A program made the translations under genes and the position numbers. Shown one piece after another: positions 26,101 to 38,065 of a stretch of 64,000 bases of DNA (position 1 is the stretch's first letter; each line of letters starts with the position of its first letter). This DNA is from Zantedeschia hybrid cultivar (lineage: Eukaryota > Streptophyta > Magnoliopsida > Alismatales > Araceae): the NCBI GenBank assembly GCA_030544215.1, contig JARZZO010000004.1:47233980-47297979 (forward strand), read 5' to 3'. The notes beneath the pieces are model-generated. The model saw only the letters and a list, made by a program, of their open reading frames with translations, was not told the DNA's origin and made no database searches.

Positions 26101-29100
26101 TGCAAAATAAAGGATTATAGTATGTTCTCTGAACATGCTGTAAAAACTCTCTTCTTTCCTTATTTATTTTCTTGAATTCTAATATTGACTTGCACAATTT
26201 GGTTTTATGGAAAGCAAAGAAGTTTTCATATAAAAGAGCCATCAATATTCCCTCAGCTGGAAACCCTACAATGTGGGAAGGTCAACATGGAGCAAAAGAT
26301 CCAGTAGAACAGGCTGAATGCTGGAACTCTCAGAGGAGAGTAGCACTGAACAGAATGCCCGGGCATTAGAAGAGCAAAGGTTCCCAAAGTTCAGAACTCA
26401 TTATTAGAGTCAGAGGAGTACCTCAGGTAGAATCCCTGTTGTTTTGGAAGAAGGTAAATTAGGTACCAATCCATCAGAAGATCTTTCCACTGTTGTGAAG
26501 CATATATTATATTCCTGTAAAGTGATTGAACACAAGCTTAGGGGAAAACAGCATACATACATACATACATGTATATCTATGCATATGCATATGATCACTA
26601 TAGTTCTTGACTGACTTTACAGCGAAGTATGAGAATGCTTATGGAGTAGTTTTCATGAGAAATGGAAAACATATGCAAATGTTAATACCTGTATTATTGA
26701 AGGGTAGAGACTATTGAAATCCAAAAGTAATATATATTTATCATACAGTCCTTTTTTTGGTTCTAGGACCAAACCCCCAGCATAAGCGGGACCCTTTTTT
26801 CCTTTCCCTTGATCAGCGCGTTGAACATCATTTTCAAAAGAGACATCAACTAGGTTCGATGCATCAGCATCTTCACTGTCAGCAGCAGCATTTATTTTCC
26901 TCTTTGTTGTACTTAATTCTTTGCCACGTGTATTTTTCTTGTCTGGGACAATATACTTCTTTGCACGAAAGGCATGTAGTAAAAGAAATTCAACCCGTTG
27001 TGCTCTAGCACCCTGCAAGATACAAAGAGGACCTGATAAGAAACTTTTAGAGAACAATGATGAGAGAGGGAACAACTAGCCCCTTTTATGAAATCTATGA
27101 TATAATTAGACAGAAGAGCAAACAAATATAAAACTTACTTGGAGAGTTTTCCCCCAGGCATTACCACTGATGTTAGTCAACTGTCGTGTGAGCGGCAAAA
27201 TGCTCAGATGAAATGTTAGTTCAAGAGATAGCCAAGCATCAGTCTCTCCACATTCAACCTAGATACAAATGCTCACGTCACCATTCAGCTCCAACAAATG
27301 TTCCAGATAAAATAACTTATTTAAAATGACAACGACATTCAACATTCAGAATTTACACTTACAAGTTCCATGAGTGAGGCCGATGTTTGGAACATAGAGG
27401 GAATATCTTGTGGAGCAATCTCCCTCCTCTCTCTATTTAGCTGAGTCTTGGCAAGGTGTGTCAATGAATAGCTTACCTAGGAGGGACATTAAGTTAGTTC
27501 CAAGGGACACAGACAATTTAAGGGAAAAGACAGCTCCTACACTCTGCAAGGAGCTATGCAGGACAGTCAAGGTGGCATGTGTTATTGGGGCAGAGAATAA
27601 GCAGTATTCACAGTTGCAGAAGCAGAAGGGTCCAGTATATAAGGTATGAAGAGTATCTAAGGTACATTAGCATACCTCCCTCAAAAGATCTCTTGAACAC
27701 AAATATGTATCACATAGTAACCTGCCTGCAATGCAAGATATTATACCCAGGCTCGCTCCTGAGCCAAAAATGGTGTTTCCTTTTGTGAGCTTAGGCATCA
27801 CAGACCGTTTGAGACGCCCAATCTTTGACCACATGCTGCTTGGTACCTTGCAAGCCTGCACAGTGGACCGACCAACATCACTCGAGAATAATATATCCTT
27901 GGGAGAAAATAGCATGCTTCGTTCCATCTACTTCAAGGTTGATGAGAAACTATCCAGACTAGTTGTGGACCAATCAGGTCTCTCTCATTCCACAGGTGAA
28001 TGTCTTTTGCACCAACCAGGATCCAAACAAGAACTTTTTTTAGGGGAATTACAAGAACCTTAATAAAACCAGGCAAAGTCCTTTGTTAACCCGTATCTGA
28101 ACAATCTGAGATGCAGGATCAGAGATGAGGAGGATATGAACAACAGAGTCGGCCATTAAGATATGAACAATCTGAGATGCAGGATCAGAGATGCTGGCTT
28201 CGTGAACCACATTAAGACATGAAACCCTATAGGGGAAGGACTAAGATGGAAGATCACCGGCAGAGCTGATAATTGAGTTATGAACGACAGTGTCCGCCAA
28301 AACTCAAGCGACAAGCCAGTTCATATTTTTAATCATTGATTGCACACATCTTTGTTTCTGTGAAGAAATAGATGGTTCCACAAACTAACTTATGTGATAC
28401 AACTGTGGTTTTGAATAGAAATTATACTGAACACCTATTGAACACCAAGCTCGCCAGTGTTTCATACCTGAGCTCTATGCAGAAGCACATCCAGATCAAA
28501 TCCTGAGATATTATGTCCAACAAGAATGTCACTATCCATTTTGTGCAGCTCAATCATTAAACGATTTAACAATGCCCTTTCACTGCAGGAAATCAGTAAA
28601 GATCAAAAGAGCAAAATTATGAAGCAAATCTGATATTTAGCAAAAAGGGACAGTTTAATTTTATGTGAAACTATATGCAAGAAAGAAAACCTGCTTTAAT
28701 TTTATGTGAAACTATATGCAAGAAAGAAAACCTGCTTTCAAGAGCCAGAACATTTGAACCAGCCTTTGTATTCTTATCAGTTGCTTCTTTGGAAAAACCC
28801 ATTGGAAATATGTCACCTTCAAGTTTGCGCACAACAGTGACATGAGTAAGTATACCCGGTCTCTTCCACTCTGATGCTACCATAGGACCATCAATCTAAA
28901 AACATCAGGTTCAATGACCATTCAAAAACAGTTGATGTAATTGATTGGAACAAATAAGTTGTCAGCTATTGACTTAGAATGAAGAGCTGAGAGTACATGA
29001 GGAAATTGGAGGACTATGGCATATCAGGAATAAAAACTCCAATACTTTTGGCATATTGAATCCTCAGTGAATGAATATCGACATAAATTATAGAACCAAA

Positions 29101-32100
29101 AACAAAAAGGTGGCACAATAGAAATAATTCTATAAAGTTCAACACAGTTGCAGGAAGAAGATACCTTTGCCTTGTGGCAGCAAATGAGGGATGCTGAGAC
29201 TATTTCATTAGCATTATGCTTTTCATTGATTATTGTTTTCAAATTTATTGCTGTAACAGTGACAGGCGGTATCTCCAGCAGGGTCTTTGAACTACCAACA
29301 CATACATCCTTCGGTGATTCAACTGTTACTTCAAATTTGCACCAGCTTACCTGTTCCATCATCATCATTATCAGATGTCAAACACATGCACAGTTCATCA
29401 ACCAAGTACATGATATTGCAAATGCACCCTACGAAGACCAGGAAATAATGAAGGCAATATATCTAGATGTAAAATCAGTATGACACTGCACGGCAGGAAG
29501 ATAAGAAGAAAATTCTGGGAAACTACACCCGCTGATGCATTGAGCAGCTGGAAAATTTGGAAATTGATAACCAAGAGGGTCCCTTTACTTTCCTTTTCAC
29601 CAAAAACAGCTCCAGAGCACTGCAAAACAAAAGAAACCAATTTATATAATACCCTACTGTAAACCAAAAAAACAGTTTAGATTAAAATGTTCCTATAAGC
29701 GCAATCAAGGACAAGCTAAATTTTGGAAAAGATTTCACAGTGGCAATGCAAAGAAAATTTCCACAAGTGGCGCTTTCCTATTGTCATACAATAAGCTTCA
29801 GAATTATGCAGAAAATGGAACAAAGTCAAAATAAGAACAAAAGAGTGAAATGCAGCAAGTAAAGCATCCACACGGAAAATATAATTTTCATAAAAAATAG
29901 CAACACAAAAGTTTATGAACTAATATCTTTTTGGCTTCAATCATATGTATACATCTATAAGCAATTGCATGCAATGTGCATAGGGCTAAAATATCAGGTA
30001 CATGTCAACACATCATCATAAAACACAACACAATCTTTAGCATCGATCAAAATGCAACTTGAGAGGATAATATGAAAAACCTTCAAACATAGAAAAAGCT
30101 GAATTCCCAATCTTTTGACAATATTCTCATTCTCAATTCATCAGGATTCCATGAACTCAAGATTGGGTAAAAAAAAATAAAGTAAACTACTGGTATAACT
30201 TGAAGGCATTTGCATGAGTGAGAAACCCTTGTTCATGAAAGAAAATGAAGAAATATAGGAAGAAAGATGTTTCCATGCTGTATAGATCCCTAGGAAAAGG
30301 TAAAAACAAACAACTATAGAAGATGACTAAAACAGCATGTGGTGTAGACCATGGAAAGCAGACTTAGAAGAGTTCTCTGGATTATAAGTGACTGATGCAG
30401 ATCATCCAACAGGCAACTACAGTAAACATAAATTTATTCTTAAGATGGTAAGCATGAGAGCGTAGGTAATGTAAGGCCCTTTCTATGTGTTACTTGAACC
30501 GGTTAAATTGCTTATTCCATAAAAATCAGTGGAAATATAGATGAATGAAGTTAAACGAATAAAACACACAAACAGTTGTGTCTAATCAGCTTGAATTAAA
30601 AGATATGAAAAAAACATGACACAAGCAACAGTTGCAAGGTAACAAGTTAGCAAAAGTTATCATGAAACTGACAAATGAAGTGACGAGTCTTACTTGTAAG
30701 TTGTTCCAAGTAAAGCATAAAATTGATCTCCTTTAAGATCTGATTGAAGTGGCGGATCCTGCATTTGTCAACGTCAAGCAAATTAGTTATTTGGAATAAC
30801 AAATGATACATCTGCAGGCTGCAGAAGTGATTAATAAAACATCCTACCACACATGAGAACAGTGAATGCATGTGAATCACAAAAGAAACCCACATTAAAA
30901 GTAATAGAAAAGTGAAGACGCACTATAAACAGATAGTTTCCCATGTTCCTAGTTCCTGGGGCAGCAGGACCTTTTAATAATACAGTGCTCCATAGCCCAA
31001 TTGAAGAAAAACAGAAGTATGAACCTTACAAAAATAAACCATAGCACAGTAAGGAAATATGACAGAGAAGCAAGATCTTGCAACCTTGATTAGCCATTCA
31101 AAAACATCAAGATCAAATTTCCTTTTCCCTTTCTCTTCCAGGGGATGGGGAACAAGTTCCCTGGGAAGACATAGACAAGGAAACTGCTAAATGCACCAAG
31201 TATCTAAAAGATTATTTAGAAAAGCTAATGAGAATATTTCCGACTGGAAGAATATGCCATTGACTGTTGATCTTGATTGCCAACAATATATACTCAAAGG
31301 GTTCTCCTTAAATGTGAAGCATACAGGATCAATTAGAAACACAATATTAGGCCTGTAATATTATGAATCATCCATCACTTCGTGACCAGTAAACATGAAG
31401 TCTACAGTAAAACTTATACTAACAGGGAGGAACCATAAAATGTTCCTTTTTTACCTATAAGAATCAGCCACTTGACAGGTAAAAAGAAATGATTGTGTAA
31501 GTAATTCGCTAAGCTGCAATACCTTGAATAGGCAAGTGATCTTAACAACAGTAAAAGAAAACATGCAATTCGCAGCAAAATTAAAGCTAATAGCAAGACA
31601 AGCATCCTTCATGATATGAATGAGTGTGAAGAGATGTAAAGAGACAATGATCATCTGAGCCAATGATCAAACAGCAGTACCTTGAATGGATAAGAGATTT
31701 TAAGGACATACTGCTCCCCTACGGGGATGTCAGGTCGCTCAAATGCATAGCCCCGCTGCAAAGAACCCAGTAGAATGGGCATTCATTAAAAGTGCCACAA
31801 AATTATAATGCTGTCATAGGTATGTGAAGCCAGTGACAATGAAAACAGACCAACCTTAACTGGAGTCATACTAAAAGATGATATGTTATGGTCCACCAAT
31901 ATACTAGATATTTCGTTCTTTAATCCTGATGCCATCTCCTAAAAAACAAGAGTGACACTCTGTGAGCATAACGACACACCAACAAGGTATCTTATCAAAC
32001 GAGTGAACAGACAAATACAACCACGAATGTGAAGGCTTATCCCTCCTGAACTTCAAAAAGAGAAGGTAAGAAAAAAAAATACTTGCAGTTTTGCCCGAAA

Positions 32101-33656
32101 AGCTGCAGCCGACATTTGGGAACCAGCAACATTCTTCTCAAGATCCATTATCACACTGCTTTGAAACACAGAACTCTTTGGGATGGCATAAACACATCTC
32201 TGCATGTTCTTTACAACCACACAGCAGCTGTGGTATGAATTCCCCGCTTTCACCTAATAACATAACACTAAAAAGTCTGCTTATCATCCAAATTTGCAAC
32301 AACGACAATAGCAAAACAAAAGAAGCATGCAGAAACATAGTGATGAATTACATAACAACGCAGCAAAATTGTACAAAATAACGGGAATTCAAATCATACA
32401 ACAATAAAACTGAGATTCAACATTTTTAATGTAGAGACAATCTGATTTCTTGGCAGTCTTAGCATTCTCTACAATCAATAAAATTAAAAAAATCAATGTG
32501 AAGAGGGCAAAAATCATACCTTTCCGAAAAGATACAAAGTGCCAGAGTTAGCACCAAAGGACTCCTCATGCACATCAATCAAATAGAAATTGAGCGATCC
32601 AGCCGAATCCAGATCGAACTCCGACCTCTCATCAGCATTAGTACCATCAACAGTACCTGCTCTGCAATCAACACTCACATTATCTCCTTCGCAGACAGCC
32701 TTCCACCCGGCAGTCGCACTTGAAGTATTATCGTCTCTTTCCAACTTGATCTTCGCATTAAGAGTGAACTCCTTTTCACATTTCCCTGCAGGGTCCAATT
32801 TCACATCTACACCATTCATGTGCTCCACATCCATATGCTCATTGCTTGAGGGCACGGCAGACTCCGATTTTGGGACCTTCTCCTCTTCCACTTCCATGGA
32901 TGCATCCTTCACATGGCCAGACTCACCATTTTCCATGTGATCCGCCCCAATTTGTGTAGTTGAGTTTTCAATTGATGGCTGCACCATGAACGGGCAAGCG
33001 GAAGGAACAAATGGAGCCTCGTCTTTTACCGGCAAGTGCGGCGGCGCGGCGGCGATGCTCCGGTTGCCGGGAAGGGCGGCCACGGGACCCACCCGCCTCC
33101 GCCGCCTCTCCTCGCGGTCGGCCTCGTCGGGGGCGCACTCCGCTATCAGATCATCCACGATGCTCTCCGACGTCAAGGGCGTTCCTTTGCTCTTGTCGCT
33201 CCTCCTGAAGGCCGAGGAGGTGAACATAGCCGAGAGCTTCTGCTTCCCCATCAGGGCGGCGGCGGCGGAGAGGGACGTGGGAGGGGGCTTCTTGGGGAGG
33301 GGCTCCTTCTTGGGCGCCTTCTTCTTCCTGGACCGGTCGGGGGCGTCGTCCTCATCGGAGGAAGGGGGGAGGGCGGGGTTGGCCCAGTCCTCCTCCTCGC
33401 CCTCGTCGCAGTAGCCCATGGCGTCGTCGCCGACGATGAATCCCCGGGCGGCCTCGCGGCGCTCGGCGACGAGGCGGGCGTAGTCCTCCTCGGCGACTGT
33501 GTCGTAGATGGGGTCCTCCATCTTGACCTGGAAGGACTCCGACCGGCGGCCACCTGAGCGGCGGAGGGCCTTGAGGCGCTCCAGGGCCTCGGCACGGGCG
33601 GCCGCATCGCCGGACCTGGAGGACCTCCGGCGGCCGGAGACGGCGGGTTCTGCCAT
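18703..33656 (-). CDS. POLA1: DNA polymerase alpha catalytic subunit, complete, 31 exons
   Basis: Catalytic subunit of the DNA polymerase alpha-primase complex, a nuclear family B polymerase that extends RNA primers at replication origins and Okazaki fragments. I spliced it by eye at GT-AG borders: 33656-32520, 32253-32083, 31938-31855, 31755-31681, 30758-30694, 29619-29529, 29350-29165, 28895-28732, 28582-28468, 27855-27676, 27476-27363, 27258-27139, 27012-26689, 26514-26422, 25358-25240, 25150-25078, 24998-24942, 22406-22314, 21802-21680, 21597-21500, 21169-21124, 20913-20800, 20708-20625, 20258-20145, 20047-19958, 19876-19800, 19698-19476, 19398-19345, 19267-19148, 19012-18938, 18849-18703. 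The exons total 4626 nt (1541 residues plus stop), close to the length of other plant versions, and no frame breaks. Motifs: DFNSLYPSIIQ (932-942), KLTANSMYG (1008-1016), YGDTDS (1059-1064), and Cys pairs near the C-terminus. The intron between exons 17 and 18 is the longest, at 2.5 kb, and carries inserted repeats. Confidence 0.97.
19148..19698 (-). CDS. POLA1: POLA1 exons 27-29: C-terminal zinc-binding region
   Basis: Exon 27 (19,698-19,476) carries LSCPSC and CCPRCPEG, Cys pairs of the first zinc site. Exon 28 (19,398-19,345) encodes RFQSMYYKGLMM, and exon 29 (19,267-19,148) carries CDDDMC and VCPNYPRC, the pairs of the second site. In other organisms this C-terminal module binds the B subunit and primase. 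All the Cys pairs are intact. The last two exons (19,012-18,938 and 18,849-18,703) finish with IRDRCGYGWVQLKDL and a TGA stop. Confidence 0.93.
21935..22275. mobile_element. GTGTCC-rich repeat in POLA1 intron 18, MITE candidate
   Basis: GGGACACGGACACGGGTGTC at the left and CGTGTCCGAGTGTCTGACAC plus AAGTGTCC at the right are mutually inverted, GTGTCC-rich ends around an AT-rich middle. This is the look of a short DNA element, though exact ends and target duplication could not be fixed. Confidence 0.4.
22314..22406 (-). CDS. POLA1: POLA1 exon 18: polymerase motif C (YGDTDS)
   Basis: Residues 1057-1087. It carries YGDTDS, the family B active-site motif with the two catalytic aspartates (1061 and 1063), followed by IMIYSGLDDI. 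It lies downstream of the long repeat-bearing intron. Exon 19 (21,802-21,680) continues with VNKKYRCLEIDLDGLYKRML and the KKKKYAA motif that contacts the template-primer. Confidence 0.95.
23032..23113. repeat. (TA)n microsatellite in POLA1 intron 17
   Basis: About 80 bases of uninterrupted TA repeat, likely polymorphic and able to form a cruciform. It lies in the long intron between exons 17 and 18. The open frame that reads through it on the minus strand is an artefact. Confidence 0.95.
23759..24251. mobile_element. GAGGC/AAGGC-rich repeat in POLA1 intron 17
   Basis: The element opens GGTTTAAAAGATCTTGAGGC and closes GCCTTTTTAAAC, giving inverted ends around GTTTAAAA. Inside, GAGGCG, AAGGCG, AAGGCAT and GCCTCA words recur on both strands. 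This looks like the widespread short non-autonomous plant elements with GAGGC-rich ends, but the flanks show no clean target duplication. Confidence 0.45.
25078..25358 (-). CDS. POLA1: POLA1 exons 15-16: polymerase motif B
   Basis: Exon 15 (25,358-25,240) encodes the helix that contacts incoming nucleotide and primer, ending QQQALKLTAN. The codon for the next Ser is split AG/C across the 89-bp intron, and exon 16 (25,150-25,078) continues MYGCLGF, giving the family motif KLTANSMYG. Exon 15 has an unusual acceptor in an A-rich context (AAAAAAG) rather than a pyrimidine tract. Confidence 0.93.
26689..27012 (-). CDS. POLA1: POLA1 exon 13: polymerase motif A
   Basis: Residues 835-942. It begins with ARAQRVEFLLLHAF and passes through a lysine-rich linker. 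It then has the conserved KKGPAYAGGLVLEPKKGLYDKY block and ends with DFNSLYPSIIQ, motif A (region II) of family B polymerases, whose first Asp binds catalytic metal. This is the largest internal exon. The next exon (26,514-26,422) continues EYNICFTTV and carries the ILPE end of that block. Confidence 0.95.
28654..28735. repeat. 41-bp tandem duplication over the POLA1 exon 8 donor
   Basis: A 41-bp unit (TTTAATTTTATGTGAAAC ... AAACCTGC) occurs twice in perfect tandem, at 28,654-28,694 and 28,695-28,735. On the gene strand it copies the exon 8 border, so AAAGCAG/GTTTTC appears at the true donor (28,732) and again 41 bases into the intron. Using the second site would add 41 nt and shift the frame. 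Confidence 0.9.
31085..31160 (-). other. Exon-like 76-nt segment inside POLA1 intron 4
   Basis: Between exons 4 and 5 there is a stretch with a good acceptor (CTTCCCAG before 31,160) and donor (AATCAAG/GTTGCA at 31,085). One of its frames is open with an ordinary-looking composition (LVPHPLEEKGKRKFDLDVFE). Its length is not a multiple of three. If it were spliced in, the frame entering from exon 4 would hit TGA after 15 codons, so it could act as a poison exon. It could equally be a stray fragment. No homologue is recognised. Confidence 0.35.
32520..33656 (-). CDS. POLA1: POLA1 exon 1: N-terminal region
   Basis: The first exon encodes residues 1-379. It opens with a basic segment (MAEPAVSGRRRSSRSG), then the conserved EDPIYDTVAEEDY motif near residues 47-59. 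A long, charged, low-complexity stretch follows, with a lysine/proline-rich part at about residues 109-126, and then the LFGKV junction into exon 2. The start ATG at 33,656 is the first in frame and agrees with the plant family start. The first half is very GC-rich while later exons are not, a gradient common in monocot genes. The donor reads AAAG/GTATGA. Confidence 0.95.
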
Positions 33657-33672
33657 TTCCTCCCGGGCGCTG

Positions 33673-33717
33673 CTCTCTCTCTCTTTCTCTCTCTACTGTC
33701 TCTCTCTCTCTCTCTCT
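33673..33717. repeat. CT/GA microsatellite in the POLA1 5' leader
   Basis: A nearly pure CT run on the plus strand (GA in the sense of the gene), starting about 17 bases upstream of the POLA1 ATG. GA-rich leaders are common in plant housekeeping genes and can bind GAGA-type factors. Only the repeat itself is seen here. Confidence 0.8.
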
Positions 33718-33738
33718 GAAGCTGAAGAGGAGTTCTGG

Positions 33739-33770
33739 TTTGGCGGGAAATGCACAGGAGTTGGCGCCAA
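33739..33770. promoter_or_regulatory. Two E2F/DP sites upstream of POLA1
   Basis: TTTGGCGGGAAA at 33,739-33,750 fits the E2F consensus TTTSGCGSGAAA exactly, and TTGGCGCCAA at 33,761-33,770 is a second, palindromic E2F-like word. They lie about 85-115 bases upstream of the ATG. POLA1 is an S-phase gene and a known class of E2F target, so these probably drive its G1/S expression. No TATA box is obvious nearby. Confidence 0.8.
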
Positions 33771-33956
33771 GTTTGGGGTTTGGATCCCCGGTTGGGAACG
33801 CAAAAGGATAGGGGAGGGATTTATCCTTTTGTATTTTTTTAAAGCAAGAAATGCTTGCTTCCGATCGGACTTATTAAACAAAGTTCCAAGAGAAGTGCTT
33901 GCCACAATGTCCAGTGCATTTTCACGAGTGCATGAATACAATTTTTTTTAGTCTTC

Positions 33957-35541
33957 TAAAAAGAAAGTTGACCTCAGAGGGATTACTTCAATTTAGCCTC
34001 CAAAATCTAATTCTTTTTTGGATAAGTTAAACTTTTGAGAAAAAAATATGCACTCATGCAAGCCAAGTCATTAAATTGCGTGACTGACTATGATCTATTG
34101 TTATATGTATTGCAGCAAATATTTCTCAAGATCAAATCTCGTCTAAAAAAAAGTCTAAATTTAAGTCTGGCCCATATCTATTCTTATATATCTAAAAGCA
34201 ATATCACTGGTGACGTGACATGCACTTTTTAGATTTGAAGCAATAATGAATGTAAAGATCAAATTAACTGGTGTCCAAAGCCAAATTATAAACTAACTAC
34301 AGACTCTCCTTAATAGGTTGATGCAAAAAACCCATACTCAAATTGCAAACTAGTTTAGATTCTCATTGATAGGCTGATGCAAAAAAAAAAATTATAGTGA
34401 ATAAATATGACCGGAGACATCTAAGTCAACTTTTTAACGAAAAGACATCGATGAACCATGAGTAATGTTAAAACATAGGTAATATCAAATAATATTCCCA
34501 TATAAGATATTAAAGTGCCTTCAATATAATTGTCATGACTAATATAATCATGCCTTGAACAAAAAAAAAGACTAATATAATCATGGAAGATCACAAAGCA
34601 AGCTAAAGAAGAAAAAAATATGCAAATACGCAAGATTCTATGTTTTTGTTTGCGTCATGTGCATATGCATATTTGAATATATGCATGTGAACATGAGCGT
34701 ATACACATGCACATATATATATTAAAGGAAATTTTTGTTTTACATGTTCAATCAAATAGTAGTTGACATGACCAAAGGCCAGTAATACATGTTAATAAAT
34801 AAGTGGTGTAAATAAATAACTAGTTTTAAATGTTTTAACAATAGATATCCTTTTATTTAAATTTATTATCATTGGTTTACGTACCTTCAACCCAAAAAAG
34901 AACAAGGACATGAATAATCACACGAAAAGATTCTTTGGTGCGTTCATGTATCAAATATTGCAATGAAAAGTCACACCACATGTGGTTCACTTGTAGATGT
35001 AAGTACTATGTAGTTTGTTAATTTATACTTCCTATGAGAAGATTTATAGATACAAATTAAATAATTATCTTTACTATCTAACCATATATACGCCATTACT
35101 TATAAAGCACATTTAGACAGAATACTCACCACTGATTAGCAATGTCGTTTGAAAGCATTAATAATAGGTGCACATCATGCCTATGAAAGAACTCTGAAAT
35201 TGATGCATATGTAACAATTATTAGCAAAAACAATAGTGATAACCATGAAATAGGGAATTGAGGAGTACTTGGATAGAGGTCAATTAATATTGTTGTTTGG
35301 GATAATGAGATACAAAGCAACATTCACGGTAGTTCTTAAATTCATAATTGTTATAGCCACAAGTTCAATAGAATATATGAATGTATACTCACAACTAGTA
35401 ACACGAGTTACAATTGGGCAATGCACAGAGCATGCAATGCACGATGTATAAAAATGTAGAAACGACCCAAGCAAGTTGAGTTGAATATTATTATGCTCGA
35501 ACGTTGATCATTTTGAATTAAGCTCGAACGTGGCCTGAATT
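33957..35541. other. Intergenic upstream of POLA1, no gene seen
   Basis: AT-rich sequence with only chance open frames. A short word, GACTAATATAATCATG, is repeated at about 34,538 and 34,570. No regulatory or mobile feature could be bordered. Confidence 0.4.
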
Positions 35542-37796
35542 TGTTACACCTTAGTTTTTAAGTGCATTTAATTTATAAGTGGATTATAATTAATTAAACT
35601 TATTATACGTATTTAATTATTGGATTAATGGGTTATACTTTAAATACATTTATAAGAATAAAACTAGGCCCAATAAGCCCATTAGAGTAAGTCCCATTAG
35701 TATTCTTAGGTGGAGTCTAACAGTTGTGGACTTAGTCAAATTTTTGAGTTCATAATGTGTAGGACAACAATCCAGTAAAATGGAGATAACTTTTCACACA
35801 AAAATCTAAAAATTGCATGATTGGTAACATTAGAAATAGAGTAAAATGATCTACAACTTTGTAGGAGAGAGTTTTCTTTAATTCTATTATGCATCAGATT
35901 CGTTTTTTTTTTTTTCCAACTAAGAGTCTGATTGCGTAATCTCATAATAAATCACATCATAACAAATAGATATTAGAGTTAAACAACCATAAGGCGATTT
36001 AAATAAATATCATAATCATCAATTAATCTAAAATATCTAAAATATAGTCAATAGCAGAATCCACAAGTTACAATATCCATCAATTAGTATCTAAATTTTC
36101 AATCTCACTAAATAAAGAAAAGTACATCAATCTCTCATAATTCCCTACTACATCAAACTACTAATTTCATAACAAAAAAGTCTTATAAAAATTTAACATT
36201 CTTGATTCTCCACCTAGGCAGATCTTGAATCGATTTCATCTGAAAAATAATTGATCAGATTTATGAGTCTACCACTCAATAGATTTCAAATTATCTACAT
36301 GACATAACATTTAGTAATTTTGCAAATCGCATTATGTAATTATACTAAATATGATCTTACACACTTATACATATAACTCAAATAAAAGAATGATACAAGA
36401 TATAGTCACATATAGATTTATCAAATCAGAGGTATTTTTTAATAGTATGAACAGATCGACTAATATATAGCATATATAGTATGATCGAATATTTATTTTA
36501 CTGAACAAATCTACTGGCTATGAATTGAATAAATTATATATCAAACTGAACATATTACATATCAAATCATGATAGCATAGTAGCTTATCATATCAAATCA
36601 AATTTTACTTATAAACATTTTAAAGGTCATTAGATTATGAACAATTCAAAGGATAACTGCACATAGATTTCAAAGCAACTAACTAAACAGAATATAAACT
36701 GAATTCAAGTGATTTAAATAGTAAATTATATTTCATATTTATGTATCAATCATATTACAAACTAACATATCAAATAGACATGCATCTAACCACCATATAA
36801 AGAGTCGAGCAAAATATATACCAAAGAATATAGGCAAGTATGCTAAGGTTATAGTACATGCATAGTCGAAGAGTCTGTTATTCCACTTCATATGATTGAA
36901 AATAAATACACAATTACTGATATTTTATCCCGTTACATGTGAATAGAACTTATCTACGGACATTTATAGAATAAGTTATAATCTCTTTAAGGTGGAAATG
37001 TTTCAAACATATATCAAATCAATATAACGTAAGTATTTTGCAGAGATTTCATAATGATCATAGATCTGAAAATTAATTTACAAAATGATACATATACATA
37101 TATATTAAAATAAGTCACTTTTACATACAAAATAACCATTCAAAGAGTAAATTTGGTCATATTAATAAAAGTCAGAGCAAATATGATCATAAGTGGTTTT
37201 TTAATATAAAAGATAACTAAGAAAATTTTATCAGAATTTTCAAAATAACAAACATATTTTTTGGTCATCAAAGTTGATTTTCTAAGTTAAAAAGTCAAAC
37301 AATAAGCCAAATAATATCAAACAAATTCAAAAAATTGTCAAACTTAGTGAACATGTCAAATATGTCATATGTGAAGATCTACAAAATTTCATCAATTTTT
37401 AGATTGGTTTTATATGATTTTAGACTTTCGCTTCGATTTTGAGAAATTGAACTTAACAAAAATATTAGCAACTTAAAATAGAAGGTAAAATAAATATCAA
37501 ACAAATTAGAAAGTTCTCAAACTTTACGAAAAAGTCAAGGATAATATCAGAAAAGTCTCCACAAAATTTTGTATGATTTGGATATGAAAATTCATTGAGA
37601 TAGAAGGTTCAAAAGTTAGGATTTGAAAACTGTTAAAATAGATCGTATAGTCCGATAAGAAAATTATAGAATAAATGTCAAATAAATTTTAAAAATATAT
37701 AAAAATTATTAGGCACGAATATAATATCTAAAATAAACTTTTGTTAAAATTTTAGATCAATTAGACAACGTACCAAGATATCTATACTCAGAAAGT
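35542..37796. repeat. Degenerate gypsy LTR-derived DNA, part in inverted orientation
   Basis: Noncoding. The first 400 bases resemble the start of the chromovirus LTR at 38,066 in the same direction. From about 36,200 to 37,450 the sequence resembles the 58.6-59.95 kb region read in reverse; compare AGACATGCATCTAACCA here with AGACATGCATCCAACCA on the opposite strand there. So pieces of at least two copies of one LTR family lie in opposite directions. Divergence is high and exact borders are not visible. Confidence 0.5.
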
Positions 37797-38024
37797 ACAT
37801 ATTAGATTCATCTTATGTGATTGAGTATGAAACACTAGAGGTGCAACTAGACTTATCTTATGAAGAGAAGTCCATTTATATATGGGATCATAAAGAGCAA
37901 GTACTTCGAACTAAGGTGATTCCTATAGTAAAGGCTTTATGGCGGAACTCTTCTATGGAGGAAGCTATATGGGAGACAAAGTAAGACATTAAGAAGAAAT
38001 ATTCATTCTTATTGGTAAGTTATG
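37797..38024 (+). pseudogene. Ty3/gypsy chromovirus polyprotein, C-terminal remnant
   Basis: A short decayed piece of the integrase C-terminus. Readable words are LDLSYEEKSIYIWD, VLRTKVIP, VKALWRNSSMEEAIWET and, after an in-frame TAG, IKKKYSFLL. This is the family's conserved ending, where LWRN, EEATWE and YP-LF motifs close the polyprotein. It is followed by a polypurine tract (AAGGGGGAGA, about 38,055-38,064) and an LTR start at 38,066, the order expected at the 3' end of such an element. The upstream protease, reverse transcriptase and integrase core are gone. Confidence 0.75.
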
Positions 38025-38065
38025 ATTATTTAAGTTTCAAAGATAAAATTTGTTTAAGGGGGAGA

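Noticed and set aside
33036..33607. Long open frames on both strands over POLA1 exon 1
   Set aside because: Shadows of the GC-rich real coding frame; the POLA1 frame alone continues through conserved motifs and splices correctly.
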